A stretch of 64,000 bases of DNA, taken from positions 124,001 to 188,000 of the forward strand of contig NZ_JAEDXU010000005.1 in the NCBI RefSeq assembly GCF_017830045.1, written 5' to 3'. This stretch comes from Enterococcus larvae (lineage in GTDB: Bacteria; Bacillota; Bacilli; Lactobacillales; Enterococcaceae). The notes beneath the pieces were generated by a model. The model made no database searches. It had not been told where the DNA came from and worked only from the letters and a program-made list of their open reading frames with translations. Position numbers and translations under genes: made by a program. Below are positions 10,010 through 19,111 of this stretch, piece after piece. The number at the start of each line of letters is the position of its first letter. Within the stretch, counting starts at the first letter, position 1.

Positions 10010-10060
10010 AAAAGAACCTTTATAAGAGTAAATTACTCTTATAAAGGTTCTTTTGTTTTT
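10010..10060 (+). terminator. Bidirectional terminator
   Basis: A stem of about 20 bp (AAAGAACCTTTATAAGAGTA and its complement) is followed by T runs and preceded by A runs, so it can serve both the gene ending at 9992 and the convergent gene ending at 10072. Confidence 0.9.
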
Positions 10061-10071
10061 TTTCTTTGAAT

Positions 10072-10836
10072 TTATTCAATGCCATACCATTTTAGGAAAA
10101 AAGAATTGATCTTTTCATCAGTTAATTGATGTGTCGCTGAAAGTGAAGCTGCTTTAGCTGTATGGTAGTCGATTTGCTCTGTTATGAATCGATCGATTGC
10201 CGGTATTTTCGGCTCAAGATCCATTTCTTCCCCTGATCGTTTCTTTTTCAGCAGCTTGGCTATTTCCATGAGAAATTCCTCGGATAATTGAGGCTGCTTC
10301 AGTAGTGTGTCAAAATCGACTGGCGGTACTTGGTCATAATAACCGATCCAGCGACAAGCTAACAGCGGGCGTAAAACATAGAAGTATTTTTTTATCTTGA
10401 CCTGATCCCCTTGCAGGTACTCTCTGTAGTTTCCTGTTGCCATATGCAGGTAGTGATAAACTAAGCTTTTGCTGTTATGCGCCTGTTCCGAAAGTTTTTT
10501 AAGCTCCTGTAGAAAATCTTCATCCGCATAATAGATAATTGGTGAGTGAAGCCATTCCAGCAAGGAAGGATTGCATTTTTTCAGAAGGAGTAAGGTTTTA
10601 TCCAAATCCCAGCCACTGATATCCAGCTGATCTGAAATTGGATATTCTAAGGTATCTTTTGTTTTTTGCAGTTGTAAGTACCAGTTCTTCGGACGTGTAT
10701 AAATAAAACGAACATCATAATCGCTGTCCTTGGAGGGAAAGCCCCATGCCCGACTGCCGGATTCTACTGCATAAAGGATACGAATGTTTTCCATTTTTTC
10801 GATCCGTAGTAGTTCTTGAACGATTGTTTCCTTCAT
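10072..10836 (-). CDS. Predicted nucleotidyltransferase (COG3541/YcgL type), RNA-repair neighbour
   Basis: 254 residues of the DNA-polymerase-beta-like nucleotidyltransferase superfamily. The signature G-S-R-x-W-G-F followed by S-D-x-D (ESGSRAWGFPSKDSDYDVRFIY, residues about 25-46; shown in two parts) holds the metal-binding aspartates. The family is named YcgL-like and is often seen beside RNA-repair genes. ATG 10836 has AGGAGG nine bases upstream. It lies downstream of pnkp on the same strand with a 186-bp gap, so it may be co-transcribed or have its own promoter. Its substrate is unknown; addition or repair of RNA 3' ends is a plausible role given the neighbours (inference). Confidence 0.8.
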   Translation of the reverse strand: MKETIVQELLRIEKMENIRILYAVESGSRAWGFPSKDSDYDVRFIYTRPKNWYLQLQKTKDTLEYPISDQLDISGWDLDKTLLLLKKCNPSLLEWLHSPIIYYADEDFLQELKKLSEQAHNSKSLVYHYLHMATGNYREYLQGDQVKIKKYFYVLRPLLACRWIGYYDQVPPVDFDTLLKQPQLSEEFLMEIAKLLKKKRSGEEMDLEPKIPAIDRFITEQIDYHTAKAASLSATHQLTDEKINSFFLKWYGIE

Positions 10837-11022
10837 GATGCTGCCTCCTTCATAAGAGTAATTGATTTGCAAGACTGTGATGCGGTCCTTCAGGTGTGCA
10901 TCACAGCCTCAAAATGCTTGTGTCACTTATGTTACAGTGTTCGAAAGACCTCTGACTGCTATTGAATTTTAGTAGACAGTCAATAGGTATCTATATAATA
11001 AAACGTATTTTTGTATGATTGT

Positions 11023-13584
11023 TTATAAACGTGGGTCCAAATCCTTTTCTTTTTCGAATTCATAGATCATACCAGCAAGAATATCCATATACTCAGAATT
11101 TTCTTCGGAAATATCTGTACTCGAAATTTTTAACAGTTCATCAGCCAGTTTAGCTTCTTTGATGGAAGCAGCCAGCTTTCCTTTGATTTTTTTGTCTGAA
11201 ATCAGCTTGTTATAGCGTTTTTCAGACAAATAATCATAGCCATAGATCAGCGTCAGGTAATCTTTGTTTCGAACCTTCATAAATGGAGCGATTTTGCTGT
11301 TATCAATAGTCTCCGGTTTGATGACGATTCCTTCCATTTGATTTTCCACAGTGATCGTTTTGAAATAGCTGTTGGCTCTCTCTAATGCATCTTTTTGTGT
11401 CAAATCCAATAATAGATACGGATCATCTGATAAGAAGGGATATAATGCGGATGTTTTCATTTCAGGGATTTCCTGATGGCCATCCTTATACGAGATTTTA
11501 AGCAAGTTGAAGGGCTTGTAAGTCAGCTCTCCTTCATAACCATAAAGCTCGATCTGCTTGTTATAAACAGCTAGATATTCTGCTTGATCACTTAATTTGA
11601 CCTGATGCTTTTCTGTTTCTGTCAATAATGAAAATTGTCTTGCCGGATAGCTTCCATAAGTAGCTGACAAGGTCTTCTTATCCTTATGATGACGATCCTG
11701 TTGATAATTCGTTTGTGTCATTTTTTGAAGAGCTTCTTGATAGACTCGTTCAAATCCGCTGCTGTTAAGAAGCGCTAACTCTTTTTCAATACCTAAAGCG
11801 ATTGGCTGGTATTCTTTTTCAATCAAACCTTGTCCCAATGCACTCCACGGCATCAGTTCTCCGTCCAGCATCAACATATCAATTGCTTGTTCGCTCATGT
11901 AGGATTCAAACTTGTGCAGCAGTTGTTGGTAAACAGGCTGCAGGTCCAAGCGTTGGATGATATACCCGTTTCTGGAAACTGCAAAGCATTGTTCCAAATC
12001 AGAAAACAGGTAGATGTTACAACGAGAGCCCATATATTTAGGCTGTAGAACAACACTGTTCACACCGTTCTCTTTAAAATAGGAGAGTCCCTTTTCCAAG
12101 GATTCCAGATCATGGGTCTCATTGTCTGCAGCAGAAGGTGACATTGTTCCGGATAAATATTGAATCCGATGTCTGGCCATGTAACGTAGGCGACGTTGTT
12201 TATCTTCAGGCAGTGACTGCCAAGAAGGCTTTTTGGGAGCTGAAAATAATAAGGGCAGCTTCTCTGTTTGACCTTCTCCATCTGACGTTGGAACAGAATA
12301 AAGCATGGTTTTATATGGTAGGACTTTGACTGCAGTCAGTCTGTTACCGGAAGCAGCCCCTGTATCGATACTGCGCTTGTTCTTGATACGGAATGGTTCT
12401 TCACAAGCAACGTGTCCGAAGATATGAAGGGGAAGATTGAAGTAGCTTTCCTCTTCTAAAAATGCCAGCTGCGGCTCGATCTCTGCTTCCCGGTTCAACC
12501 TGAAGTTCCGTTGTCTTCTTTTAGACGCAGTATCTAATTTTCCCAGATATTTTTGTTTACATGGTGCATGAGTCACGATAAAAGATTGCTGATCTCCTCC
12601 GATCCTACGATAAAAGGGCTTCGATTGTTCTACCAATGTGAAAAACTTTTGCTTTAGCTCTTCGTCTGCTTGGAGGACTGGAACAGAATCGAAATAGTTG
12701 TTCAATGTGTGCGAATCAACGCCTTTGATTTCTCCCTTTAAATAATGATAAACAAAATGCTCGTGGTTACCGGTCGTCAGCAGGAAGTGGTCTTGATTCG
12801 TATAGAGAAATTCGATGATCGCTCTGGTTTGTTTTCCTTTATCGATCCAGTCTCCATTTAAAATCAACTTACCCACGTACTCGTTGATAGTCATTTGTCC
12901 ATCAGTAACCGTATGCCCCAAACGTGTTAATAGTGCTTGAAGAGTATGCAGACACTCATGAATATCTCCGACAACCGTATAATCGTTTTCCGGAGGAAGG
13001 ATGCAAGAAAGGTATTCTTCTTTATCTGTGACCTCGATTTCAATGTCGGAAAAATCCTTTTTGGGAATCCGGTGAATGGCGCGATAGTTCTCTTTTGATA
13101 AGGCAGGAAGAACCTCTCGTTTCAAACGCTGGATATGATTGCTGATCAAACGGCGTGAACGCTCACTGGCATAATAGTCATCGCGGTCTTTGTAATCAAA
13201 AACGACTGCTTCGATCCCATAATTCTGAACTTTAGCGATTTCAAGGATTTCTTGTCGAAATTCCGGAGCTAAGCCTGTTGTATCCACAATCACAAATTCT
13301 GCTGATACAGGATAGGTTGTGACAAATTCCAGCTTTTTGCGTAAGTAAGGGAAGGCAACATTACTGGCTTCCAGCATGACTTGATCGTATTTATCGTAAG
13401 CATGCCCCAAGATTTCCTGACGAAGATCATCAGAGGAAATGTATTGAACATTGCTGTAAAAGTTGTTTTTTTGATCTTGAAAGCCCAACTGTTTCATCAA
13501 GATATCTTTGGAAAATGTGGTTTTCCCACATTCTGTTGGACCAATCAATAGAAAAATCGTATGTGTTTTCGTTTGAATAAGCAT
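11023..13584 (-). CDS. pnkp: Bacterial polynucleotide kinase-phosphatase-ligase Pnkp
   Basis: 853 residues with the three-domain order of Clostridium thermocellum Pnkp. First, a 5' kinase with P-loop GPTECGKTTF (about residues 14-23). Second, a metallophosphoesterase with VVGDIHE, LNGDWIDKG, TTGNHEH, THAPC and FGHVACEE (residues about 195-395). Third, a C-terminal adenylyltransferase/ligase with lysine motif QPKYMGSR and the DGELMPW motif. The enzyme heals broken RNA ends (5' phosphorylation, removal of 2',3'-cyclic phosphate) and, with Hen1, seals them. It starts 3 bp after hen1 stops, so the two are translationally coupled. In the phosphatase motif GDxHG the Gly is replaced (GDIHEC), a small deviation. 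The family is secure. Confidence 0.95.
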   Translation of the reverse strand: MLIQTKTHTIFLLIGPTECGKTTFSKDILMKQLGFQDQKNNFYSNVQYISSDDLRQEILGHAYDKYDQVMLEASNVAFPYLRKKLEFVTTYPVSAEFVIVDTTGLAPEFRQEILEIAKVQNYGIEAVVFDYKDRDDYYASERSRRLISNHIQRLKREVLPALSKENYRAIHRIPKKDFSDIEIEVTDKEEYLSCILPPENDYTVVGDIHECLHTLQALLTRLGHTVTDGQMTINEYVGKLILNGDWIDKGKQTRAIIEFLYTNQDHFLLTTGNHEHFVYHYLKGEIKGVDSHTLNNYFDSVPVLQADEELKQKFFTLVEQSKPFYRRIGGDQQSFIVTHAPCKQKYLGKLDTASKRRQRNFRLNREAEIEPQLAFLEEESYFNLPLHIFGHVACEEPFRIKNKRSIDTGAASGNRLTAVKVLPYKTMLYSVPTSDGEGQTEKLPLLFSAPKKPSWQSLPEDKQRRLRYMARHRIQYLSGTMSPSAADNETHDLESLEKGLSYFKENGVNSVVLQPKYMGSRCNIYLFSDLEQCFAVSRNGYIIQRLDLQPVYQQLLHKFESYMSEQAIDMLMLDGELMPWSALGQGLIEKEYQPIALGIEKELALLNSSGFERVYQEALQKMTQTNYQQDRHHKDKKTLSATYGSYPARQFSLLTETEKHQVKLSDQAEYLAVYNKQIELYGYEGELTYKPFNLLKISYKDGHQEIPEMKTSALYPFLSDDPYLLLDLTQKDALERANSYFKTITVENQMEGIVIKPETIDNSKIAPFMKVRNKDYLTLIYGYDYLSEKRYNKLISDKKIKGKLAASIKEAKLADELLKISSTDISEENSEYMDILAGMIYEFEKEKDLDPRL

Positions 13585-13587
13585 GAA

Positions 13588-14865
13588 TCATGCCTCCGTT
13601 TCTTTTCTAATAATGCGAGCACCTTGAGTAGTAGGAATCCCGTCAACCTTGTCGCCGATTGCCAGAAACTCAAGAGAATACAGTTCTTGATCAACGATAG
13701 CTGACAGCCACTCTTGAAATTCCGATTGGGTCATTTCCCAACAATGATCTTCATGGCGCTTCTTATCGTCAGTCAAGCTATAGTATGGGTTGAACTCTTT
13801 GTTTGGTGTTGAAAGGACAACTTGATGAACCGTCTTTTCTAGTACAGCTTGGATCAATACTGCTGCTTCTTCTTTTGGCATATGCTCAATCACTTCCATC
13901 AGGAGTACATCGATCGGTTCAGTGATGTTCAATTTCTCCCAGTTTGCGATCGATGGATAGAAGGAAACATTTTCCAGTTCACGTTTCTCTGCTTTTTTCT
14001 GTGCAATCTCGAGAACCTCAGGATCGATATCTACTGCATAATAAGGCAGAGCACCTAGCTGCTTACTGAAGGATGCGATATAGAAGCCTTCTCCACAACC
14101 GATATCTAAAATCGGATAATTGAAATCCAAAAGAGACTCTGCCAGATTTCTTCGCTGCAAGCCTGTTCCGCCAAAGCTGAACTCGATGGTGTAGCGATCT
14201 GTCGCAGCAGCTTCTTCAATAAATTGCTTAAAATAATTTCTGCGACTCAAAAAATTACGTACAAACAGATTTCTGATGTAAAATGGTGCGTCTACTGCAT
14301 TCAAGGACTGTACATATTTCTGGATCAGTGTTTCAGATTCATCCAAAAACTCTTTCGCAAACAAGGCTTGAAAAAGCAGGAACAGCTGTGCTGCGTGAAA
14401 CAGATCATGAAGTGTACGTGTCGTTTGAATTACAAGACGACCGTGACCAGGAGTCAGCTCTTCATAATCGAATTGGATATCTGGAAACTGCCGCTGAAAG
14501 AATACCAGAAAATGCTCTCGCTTGATTGCAATGAAGGGCAGCTCCAATGTGTGCTCAAACCCTTCCTTGTCCTGCTCTTGAGGTTTCAATGGATGACCGT
14601 AAAACTCTGTGATCAGTGAAAGGTAGACTAATGGTGCCTGATACTGAGAAGCGTTCAGATAGTGAAATTCTTCTTCTCTATTTGGTCGAAAGGACAATGA
14701 GGTCGTCCCTTGATCTGTAAAATAAGCTAGATAGCTCTGAGCTCCGTCATACCAGCCGTAGCCCATCCCTTTTCTGATTCGTCTCAATTGGATACCGCTG
14801 GCTGGGTTTTTATAAAGTATATAAGACAGCTCCGGATTCGCTGATGTTAGTTTGATAATTGCCAT
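13588..14865 (-). CDS. hen1: Hen1 RNA 3'-terminal 2'-O-methyltransferase
   Basis: 425 residues. The N-terminal half is the bacterial Hen1-specific region that contacts and activates Pnkp ligase. The C-terminal half is a SAM methyltransferase with ILDIGCGEGF (motif I), YYAVDID (motif II), the metal-binding EVIEHMPKEE and the distal RHEDHCWEMT, characteristic of Hen1. It methylates the 2'-OH at the 3' end of cleaved RNA before ligation, so the repaired RNA resists recutting by ribotoxins at the same site. AGGTCC/AGGAGG-like sequence precedes the ATG. It is the first gene of the minus-strand repair operon hen1-pnkp(-nucleotidyltransferase), divergent from the WYL regulators 122 bp away. Confidence 0.95.
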   Translation of the reverse strand: MAIIKLTSANPELSYILYKNPASGIQLRRIRKGMGYGWYDGAQSYLAYFTDQGTTSLSFRPNREEEFHYLNASQYQAPLVYLSLITEFYGHPLKPQEQDKEGFEHTLELPFIAIKREHFLVFFQRQFPDIQFDYEELTPGHGRLVIQTTRTLHDLFHAAQLFLLFQALFAKEFLDESETLIQKYVQSLNAVDAPFYIRNLFVRNFLSRRNYFKQFIEEAAATDRYTIEFSFGGTGLQRRNLAESLLDFNYPILDIGCGEGFYIASFSKQLGALPYYAVDIDPEVLEIAQKKAEKRELENVSFYPSIANWEKLNITEPIDVLLMEVIEHMPKEEAAVLIQAVLEKTVHQVVLSTPNKEFNPYYSLTDDKKRHEDHCWEMTQSEFQEWLSAIVDQELYSLEFLAIGDKVDGIPTTQGARIIRKETEA

Positions 14866-14987
14866 GATAGGACCTCCTGTAAGTTTGTACCTTAATCATA
14901 ACGGAGTTGGGAGGAACTATCTTTTAAAAAAGGTTGCGCAGTAGCAGTCCACTTGTTTAAAATAGATGAAAAGGAGCGGGTTGAAGG

Positions 14988-16232
14988 ATGGCGAAGAAAT
15001 TTCAGGAGTTGGTCAAGAAATTTGATACAATTCGTAAATATACAAGGGATTTTTATGTGTATGGCTTTAAAGAACGAGATGAATTTTCCTATGGCAGTCA
15101 GAGGGGATACGACAACGAGCGTCGGAGGATCGAAAGCTATCTGTCTGAATGGATCGAAACCGATATCGTCTATGGAAAGAAAAGAGTCCGATTGGAAATC
15201 GATCCTCATAAAAACAGCAGTAATCCATTAGCGCAGGTCTGGCATTCAAAGTCGTTCACAAAAAACGACGTGTTCCTGCATTTTGTCCTTCTGGATATCT
15301 TTGCAGATGGAGAACAGCGAACCATACAAGAGGTGGTGGACGTCATTGATGAGGTCTATTTGATTCATTTTTTAGATGGTTATCTTCTGGACTCCTTAAC
15401 GGTTAGAAAAAAAATCAAGGAATACACAGAGTTGGGGATTTTTAATGAAACCAAGAACGGCAGAGAATGTCTATACGCTCAAGTTCCGGCTTTGGAGCTT
15501 GAAGAAGATGTTTATCAGGCAATCGATTTTTATAAAGAGATATTTCCGGTAGGTATTCTAGGTGAATACTTGCTGAGAGGGCAAGAAAAACAAGAATCCC
15601 TATTCCAGTTCAAGCATGTTTTTCCAGTTCAGGTATTAGATAGTCAGGTAGTTTTGGAGCTGTTGGAGGCTATTCGAACACGTAAAGAAGTTTCATTTGA
15701 AACGGACAGGCATCAGTTTGAGCGATTTATCCCAGTGAAGATCTGCTCCAGCTGTGAATCCGGACGCCAGTACCTAATTGGTCAAGTGGCAGGCAAGCGG
15801 CACCTTTATTCGATTCGAATCAATTTCATCACGAAGGTGCAAATTGGGGAAGCAACAGCACAGTTTGAAGTAGTCAATGAAAAATTTTTGAAACAAAAGC
15901 GACTGACCTGGAATGCGGCATTTACTTCTAGAAAGACACAGAAGCTGAAGGTCTATCTGGCAATTGATGAGAAAAAGGAACGCTATTTGATTCGCAGACT
16001 GGAGAAGGAGAAGCGGATGGGAACGGTTGAGCACACGGGAGAGAATGAGTATTCATTTTCGATTGCTGTGGTGGATATGGTTGCTTTGAATCCATTCTTA
16101 CGTACCTTTTTTGGGCGTATCAAGCGTATCCAATGCAGCAACCGCAACTGGGAACAGCAATTTTGGAAAGATTATCAGCAGATGTATCAGCTGTACGATG
16201 GAGGTGAGCAGAATGAATCCACTCTTTCATGA
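14988..16232 (+). CDS. WYL-domain transcriptional regulator 1 (RNA-repair associated)
   Basis: 414 residues. The N-terminal half has a winged-helix-like region (HFVLLDIFADGEQRTIQEVVD and following helices), and the C-terminal half a WYL-type ligand-sensing domain (FIPVKICSSCESGRQYLIGQ, then KRHLYSIRINFI, about residues 240-285) plus a WCX-like tail. WYL proteins sense nucleic acid or nucleotide ligands and control defence and stress operons. It is divergent from hen1/pnkp and overlaps the next gene, so the pair probably regulates the repair operon (inference). The ATG follows an AAGGAG about 12 bases upstream. The aromatic-Tyr-Leu core is degenerate (RQYLIG). Confidence 0.8.
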   Translation: MAKKFQELVKKFDTIRKYTRDFYVYGFKERDEFSYGSQRGYDNERRRIESYLSEWIETDIVYGKKRVRLEIDPHKNSSNPLAQVWHSKSFTKNDVFLHFVLLDIFADGEQRTIQEVVDVIDEVYLIHFLDGYLLDSLTVRKKIKEYTELGIFNETKNGRECLYAQVPALELEEDVYQAIDFYKEIFPVGILGEYLLRGQEKQESLFQFKHVFPVQVLDSQVVLELLEAIRTRKEVSFETDRHQFERFIPVKICSSCESGRQYLIGQVAGKRHLYSIRINFITKVQIGEATAQFEVVNEKFLKQKRLTWNAAFTSRKTQKLKVYLAIDEKKERYLIRRLEKEKRMGTVEHTGENEYSFSIAVVDMVALNPFLRTFFGRIKRIQCSNRNWEQQFWKDYQQMYQLYDGGEQNESTLS

Positions 16233-17202
16233 GATTTATGGAAAATATTTTCGACTGATTTCAACATTGATGCATTCTGACAGCCACAGTGAGGAAGCAA
16301 TCAGAATGATACTGGAAAAGGAGGGCTATGGAGAAACAGCCTTCAGTCTTTTGCCTTCTCTGGTGTCGGAAGAGGAGAATTGGCATCTATTCACGAAAGC
16401 AGATGGGGACTATCATCGAATCCTTCAGCATGCATCAAAGCAGCCAATCACACAAATAGAAAAGCGCTGGTTGAAAACGATGTTAGAGGATCAGCGTATT
16501 CATAATTTTCTGGAACCGGATCGTGTTTCAGCGCTTCAAGAAGCATTAGTCGATGTGGAAAGCTTGTTTTCTTCTGAAATGATTGATTATTTTGATCAGT
16601 TTCAGGAAGGCGATCCTTATGAGGAACCAATTTATACAGAAAATGCGAAGTGCTTATTGCAGGCGATTCAATCTATGGAATTGGTCACGATCCAGTACCA
16701 GACTTTGGATCGTCAGGAAGGGTCACAGCATATTGTATTCCCTGAAAAGTTGGAATACTCTCAGAAAAATGATAAGTTCCGACTGAGAGGGAAGAGAAAA
16801 ACACGCTCTGAAAGTTGGGAATCAGTGGTTTTTAACCTTTCTGAAATCAAAGGCGTGGAGCGGATGGGCATAATCGAACCAATGCAGAAAGCGACGAAAG
16901 CGAAGGACAAGCAGATCGTCTGTCTGTTGAAGGATGACCGAGATACGTTGGAAAGAGCAATGTTTCACTTTTCCAACTACCGTAAAATCACACAGAAGAC
17001 GGAGCAGGAGAGAGAATATCAGCTGACGATTTATTATCCTTCACAGGATGAAACCGAGCTGCTGATCAACATTCTATCGTTTGGGCCCTTTCTGCAGGTG
17101 ATTGAGCCGGATTCGTTTATTCGGCAGATCAAGTATCGATTAAAACGCCAGAAAGAATTGTATTTTCCAACAGAGCTGGAAGCGAAGAAATCCACTGAGT
17201 AA
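16213..17202 (+). CDS. WYL-domain transcriptional regulator 2
   Basis: 329 residues, starting at ATG 16213 with GGAGGTGAG just upstream and overlapping the end of the first WYL gene by 20 bp in another frame, a sign of translational coupling. The N-terminal 150 residues are helical without an obvious HTH. The middle carries a WYL-like beta domain (VTIQYQTL, then VFPEKLEYSQKNDKFRLRG and NLSEIKGVERM, about residues 160-220), followed by a WCX-type C-terminus (YQLTIYYPSQDETELLINIL). Paired WYL proteins often form heteromeric sensors. It ends at a terminator at 17275. Confidence 0.78.
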   Translation: MNPLFHEIYGKYFRLISTLMHSDSHSEEAIRMILEKEGYGETAFSLLPSLVSEEENWHLFTKADGDYHRILQHASKQPITQIEKRWLKTMLEDQRIHNFLEPDRVSALQEALVDVESLFSSEMIDYFDQFQEGDPYEEPIYTENAKCLLQAIQSMELVTIQYQTLDRQEGSQHIVFPEKLEYSQKNDKFRLRGKRKTRSESWESVVFNLSEIKGVERMGIIEPMQKATKAKDKQIVCLLKDDRDTLERAMFHFSNYRKITQKTEQEREYQLTIYYPSQDETELLINILSFGPFLQVIEPDSFIRQIKYRLKRQKELYFPTELEAKKSTE

Positions 17203-17274
17203 ATCAATAGTTAAAAAGTGTAGACTTTCTAAGGCAAGAACTCACACAGATTTCTCCTATGTCTATTACTGTGG

Positions 17275-17310
17275 AGCATGGATGAGCGCTCATCATCATG
17301 CTTCTTTTTT
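17275..17310 (+). terminator. Terminator after WYL pair
   Basis: A hairpin with arms around GATGAGCGCTCATC, extended by GCATG/CATGC with a small mismatch, is followed by a T-rich run. Confidence 0.75.
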
Positions 17311-17374
17311 GTTTTTAAAAGATAGAAAATAGGAGATAAAAAAGTCCTGTTTTATCTAAATGCGAACATATCCG

Positions 17375-17397
17375 ACTTAATGCGACACAAAATGTCG
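17375..17397. promoter_or_regulatory. Inverted repeat before AraC gene, possible operator
   Basis: TCCGAC and GTCGGA form 6-bp arms separated by 17 bases about 50 bp before the AraC-family gene. It could be an autoregulatory site; this rests on position only. Confidence 0.35.
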
Positions 17398-17443
17398 GAA
17401 GTTTTATTTTGTTTTGGATTACACTAATGATGGTGGTGAAGAA

Positions 17444-18316
17444 ATGAGTTGGATAGAAAAGTTGAATCAGGCAATCGATTATATCGAAGTAAACCTGGAC
17501 AGTGAAATATCTTATCAGGAGATTTCAAGAATCGTCGGATGTTCGATCTATAACTTTCAACGAATTTTTTCATATGTGGCCGGCCGCCCATTATCTGAAT
17601 ATATTAGAAACCGACGCTTGACGATGGCTGCTTATGAAGTAATGAATACAAAATGTCGACTGATCGATATTGCGATGAAATACGGATATGTTTCACAGGA
17701 TTCTTTTGCCAGGGCATTCAAAAACTTTCATGGAATTGTGCCTTCCAAGGTAAGAAGGCATACTGTACAGCTTAGGTCCTGTCCGAAACTTCGTTTTCAG
17801 ATCAAGATCAACGGGGAGAAGTATATGAATTATAAAATCGAACACTGGCCGGCATTTAAAATCATGGGCTATCGTTATGCTATATGGGAACAGGAGTCGG
17901 TTCAAACGATTTCGGATGTTTGGGAGAATATCTGGGAAAGTGGGCAGATCGACCAGCTGATGGAATTGATTCAGAATCTGGAGCATCGGCCGGCAGGACT
18001 TCTCGGGGTAACGACAGATTTGTCAAAAGGAGCATTTGAATACATGGTAGGTGTCATGAAGCACGTGGCAGTTGAGCCGACAGATTTTCTTGATGTAAAG
18101 GAAATCGAAATTCCTGCTGCAACCTGGGCAGTTTTTGATGGAAATGAAAAAATCCCCGGGACGACCGAACACATATACCAACGGACCTACTCAGAATGGT
18201 TGCTGGGTTCAGGCTATCAGCTGAATCCGCTGCCGGTCATCGAATGTTATCTACAGGATAACAGGAAAGAAATCTGGATAGCTGTAAAGACGGGAAACAC
18301 AGAGATGAAGGAGTGA
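17444..18316 (+). CDS. AraC-family regulator with GyrI-like effector domain
   Basis: 290 residues. Two HTH motifs fill residues 1-105 (EISYQEISRIVGCSIYNFQRIF; RLIDIAMKYGYVSQDSFARAF), followed by a GyrI-like/AraC effector-binding domain to the end (MNYKIEHWPAFKIMGYRY onward). Such proteins bind small hydrophobic or cationic molecules and activate transport or stress genes. ATG 17444 is preceded by GGTGGTGAAG; an upstream TTG at 17414 is less convincing. It is monocistronic and convergent with the OpuC operon, sharing a terminator. The target is unknown. Confidence 0.88.
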   Translation: MSWIEKLNQAIDYIEVNLDSEISYQEISRIVGCSIYNFQRIFSYVAGRPLSEYIRNRRLTMAAYEVMNTKCRLIDIAMKYGYVSQDSFARAFKNFHGIVPSKVRRHTVQLRSCPKLRFQIKINGEKYMNYKIEHWPAFKIMGYRYAIWEQESVQTISDVWENIWESGQIDQLMELIQNLEHRPAGLLGVTTDLSKGAFEYMVGVMKHVAVEPTDFLDVKEIEIPAATWAVFDGNEKIPGTTEHIYQRTYSEWLLGSGYQLNPLPVIECYLQDNRKEIWIAVKTGNTEMKE

Positions 18317-18373
18317 CCGTTGGACACCGCAATGGGGAAGGATATAACTTTGTGCTTAAATCTGCCCAGAATA

Positions 18374-18428
18374 AAATACCCGTGTTTTGGCATCATTTCT
18401 GATGATCGCCAAAACACGGGTATTTAGG
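18374..18428 (+). terminator. Bidirectional terminator between AraC gene and opuC operon
   Basis: An 18-bp perfect stem (AAATACCCGTGTTTTGGC and its complement) lies between convergent genes. Confidence 0.85.
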
Positions 18429-18439
18429 TTTCTAGTTTA

Positions 18440-19111
18440 TCATGAAGAATGTTTACTTGCCGGATCAAGTCGATGTTCGATCATCCCTAATATCCAGTCA
18501 GTGAAGATGGCCATCAGGGCTGTCGGCAAAGCGCCAACCAAAATGATCGAGGTTCCGTCTGTTGCGTTGGTTCCCCGTATGATGATATCCCCTAAACCAC
18601 CAGCACCAACGAAGGCACCGATCGCAGTGATCCCGATAGCAACTACTAAGGCGTTACGAATACCAGCCATGATAACAGAGACGGATAATGGAAGCTCGAC
18701 CATATAGAGTCGTTGAAGCTTGGTCATTCCCATCCCTTTGCCGACATCCAGAATGTTATTATCTACCTGACGCATTCCTGTGTAGGTATTTTTAATAATT
18801 GGAAGCAGTGAATAGAGAAAAACTGTAACGATAACCGTGTTGACTCCTAAGCCGAGACCAAGCATCAAGATGGACAGCATAGCCAATGATGGAACAGTTT
18901 GGATCAGATTGGCAATACTGATGACCCAGCCCGCCAACTTATAGCGACGAGAGATGAAGATTCCGATAGGGATACCAATGATAGCTGCAAAAAGTACACC
19001 ATAAACGGAGATCAGGAAGTGTCGAACTACTTGACTGAAGACATAACTGCCGTTTTGGCTAAAGTAGTAAAAGAACTGCTCAATAAGGTTCATGTTCTGC
19101 AGATTTTCCAT
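18440..19111 (-). CDS. opuCD: Osmoprotectant ABC transporter permease (OpuCD-like)
   Basis: 223 residues, with about five to six membrane segments and the permease EAA-type loop (VGKGMGMTKLQRLYMVELPLSVSVIMAGIRNALV, residues about 115-148). It is the second membrane subunit of an OpuC-type importer of glycine betaine, carnitine or choline, which restores turgor under salt stress. Its ATG overlaps the stop of opuCC (TAATG), and GGAGGTG is upstream, so it is translationally coupled. It is the last gene of the opuCABCD operon. Confidence 0.92.
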   Translation of the reverse strand: MENLQNMNLIEQFFYYFSQNGSYVFSQVVRHFLISVYGVLFAAIIGIPIGIFISRRYKLAGWVISIANLIQTVPSLAMLSILMLGLGLGVNTVIVTVFLYSLLPIIKNTYTGMRQVDNNILDVGKGMGMTKLQRLYMVELPLSVSVIMAGIRNALVVAIGITAIGAFVGAGGLGDIIIRGTNATDGTSIILVGALPTALMAIFTDWILGMIEHRLDPASKHSS

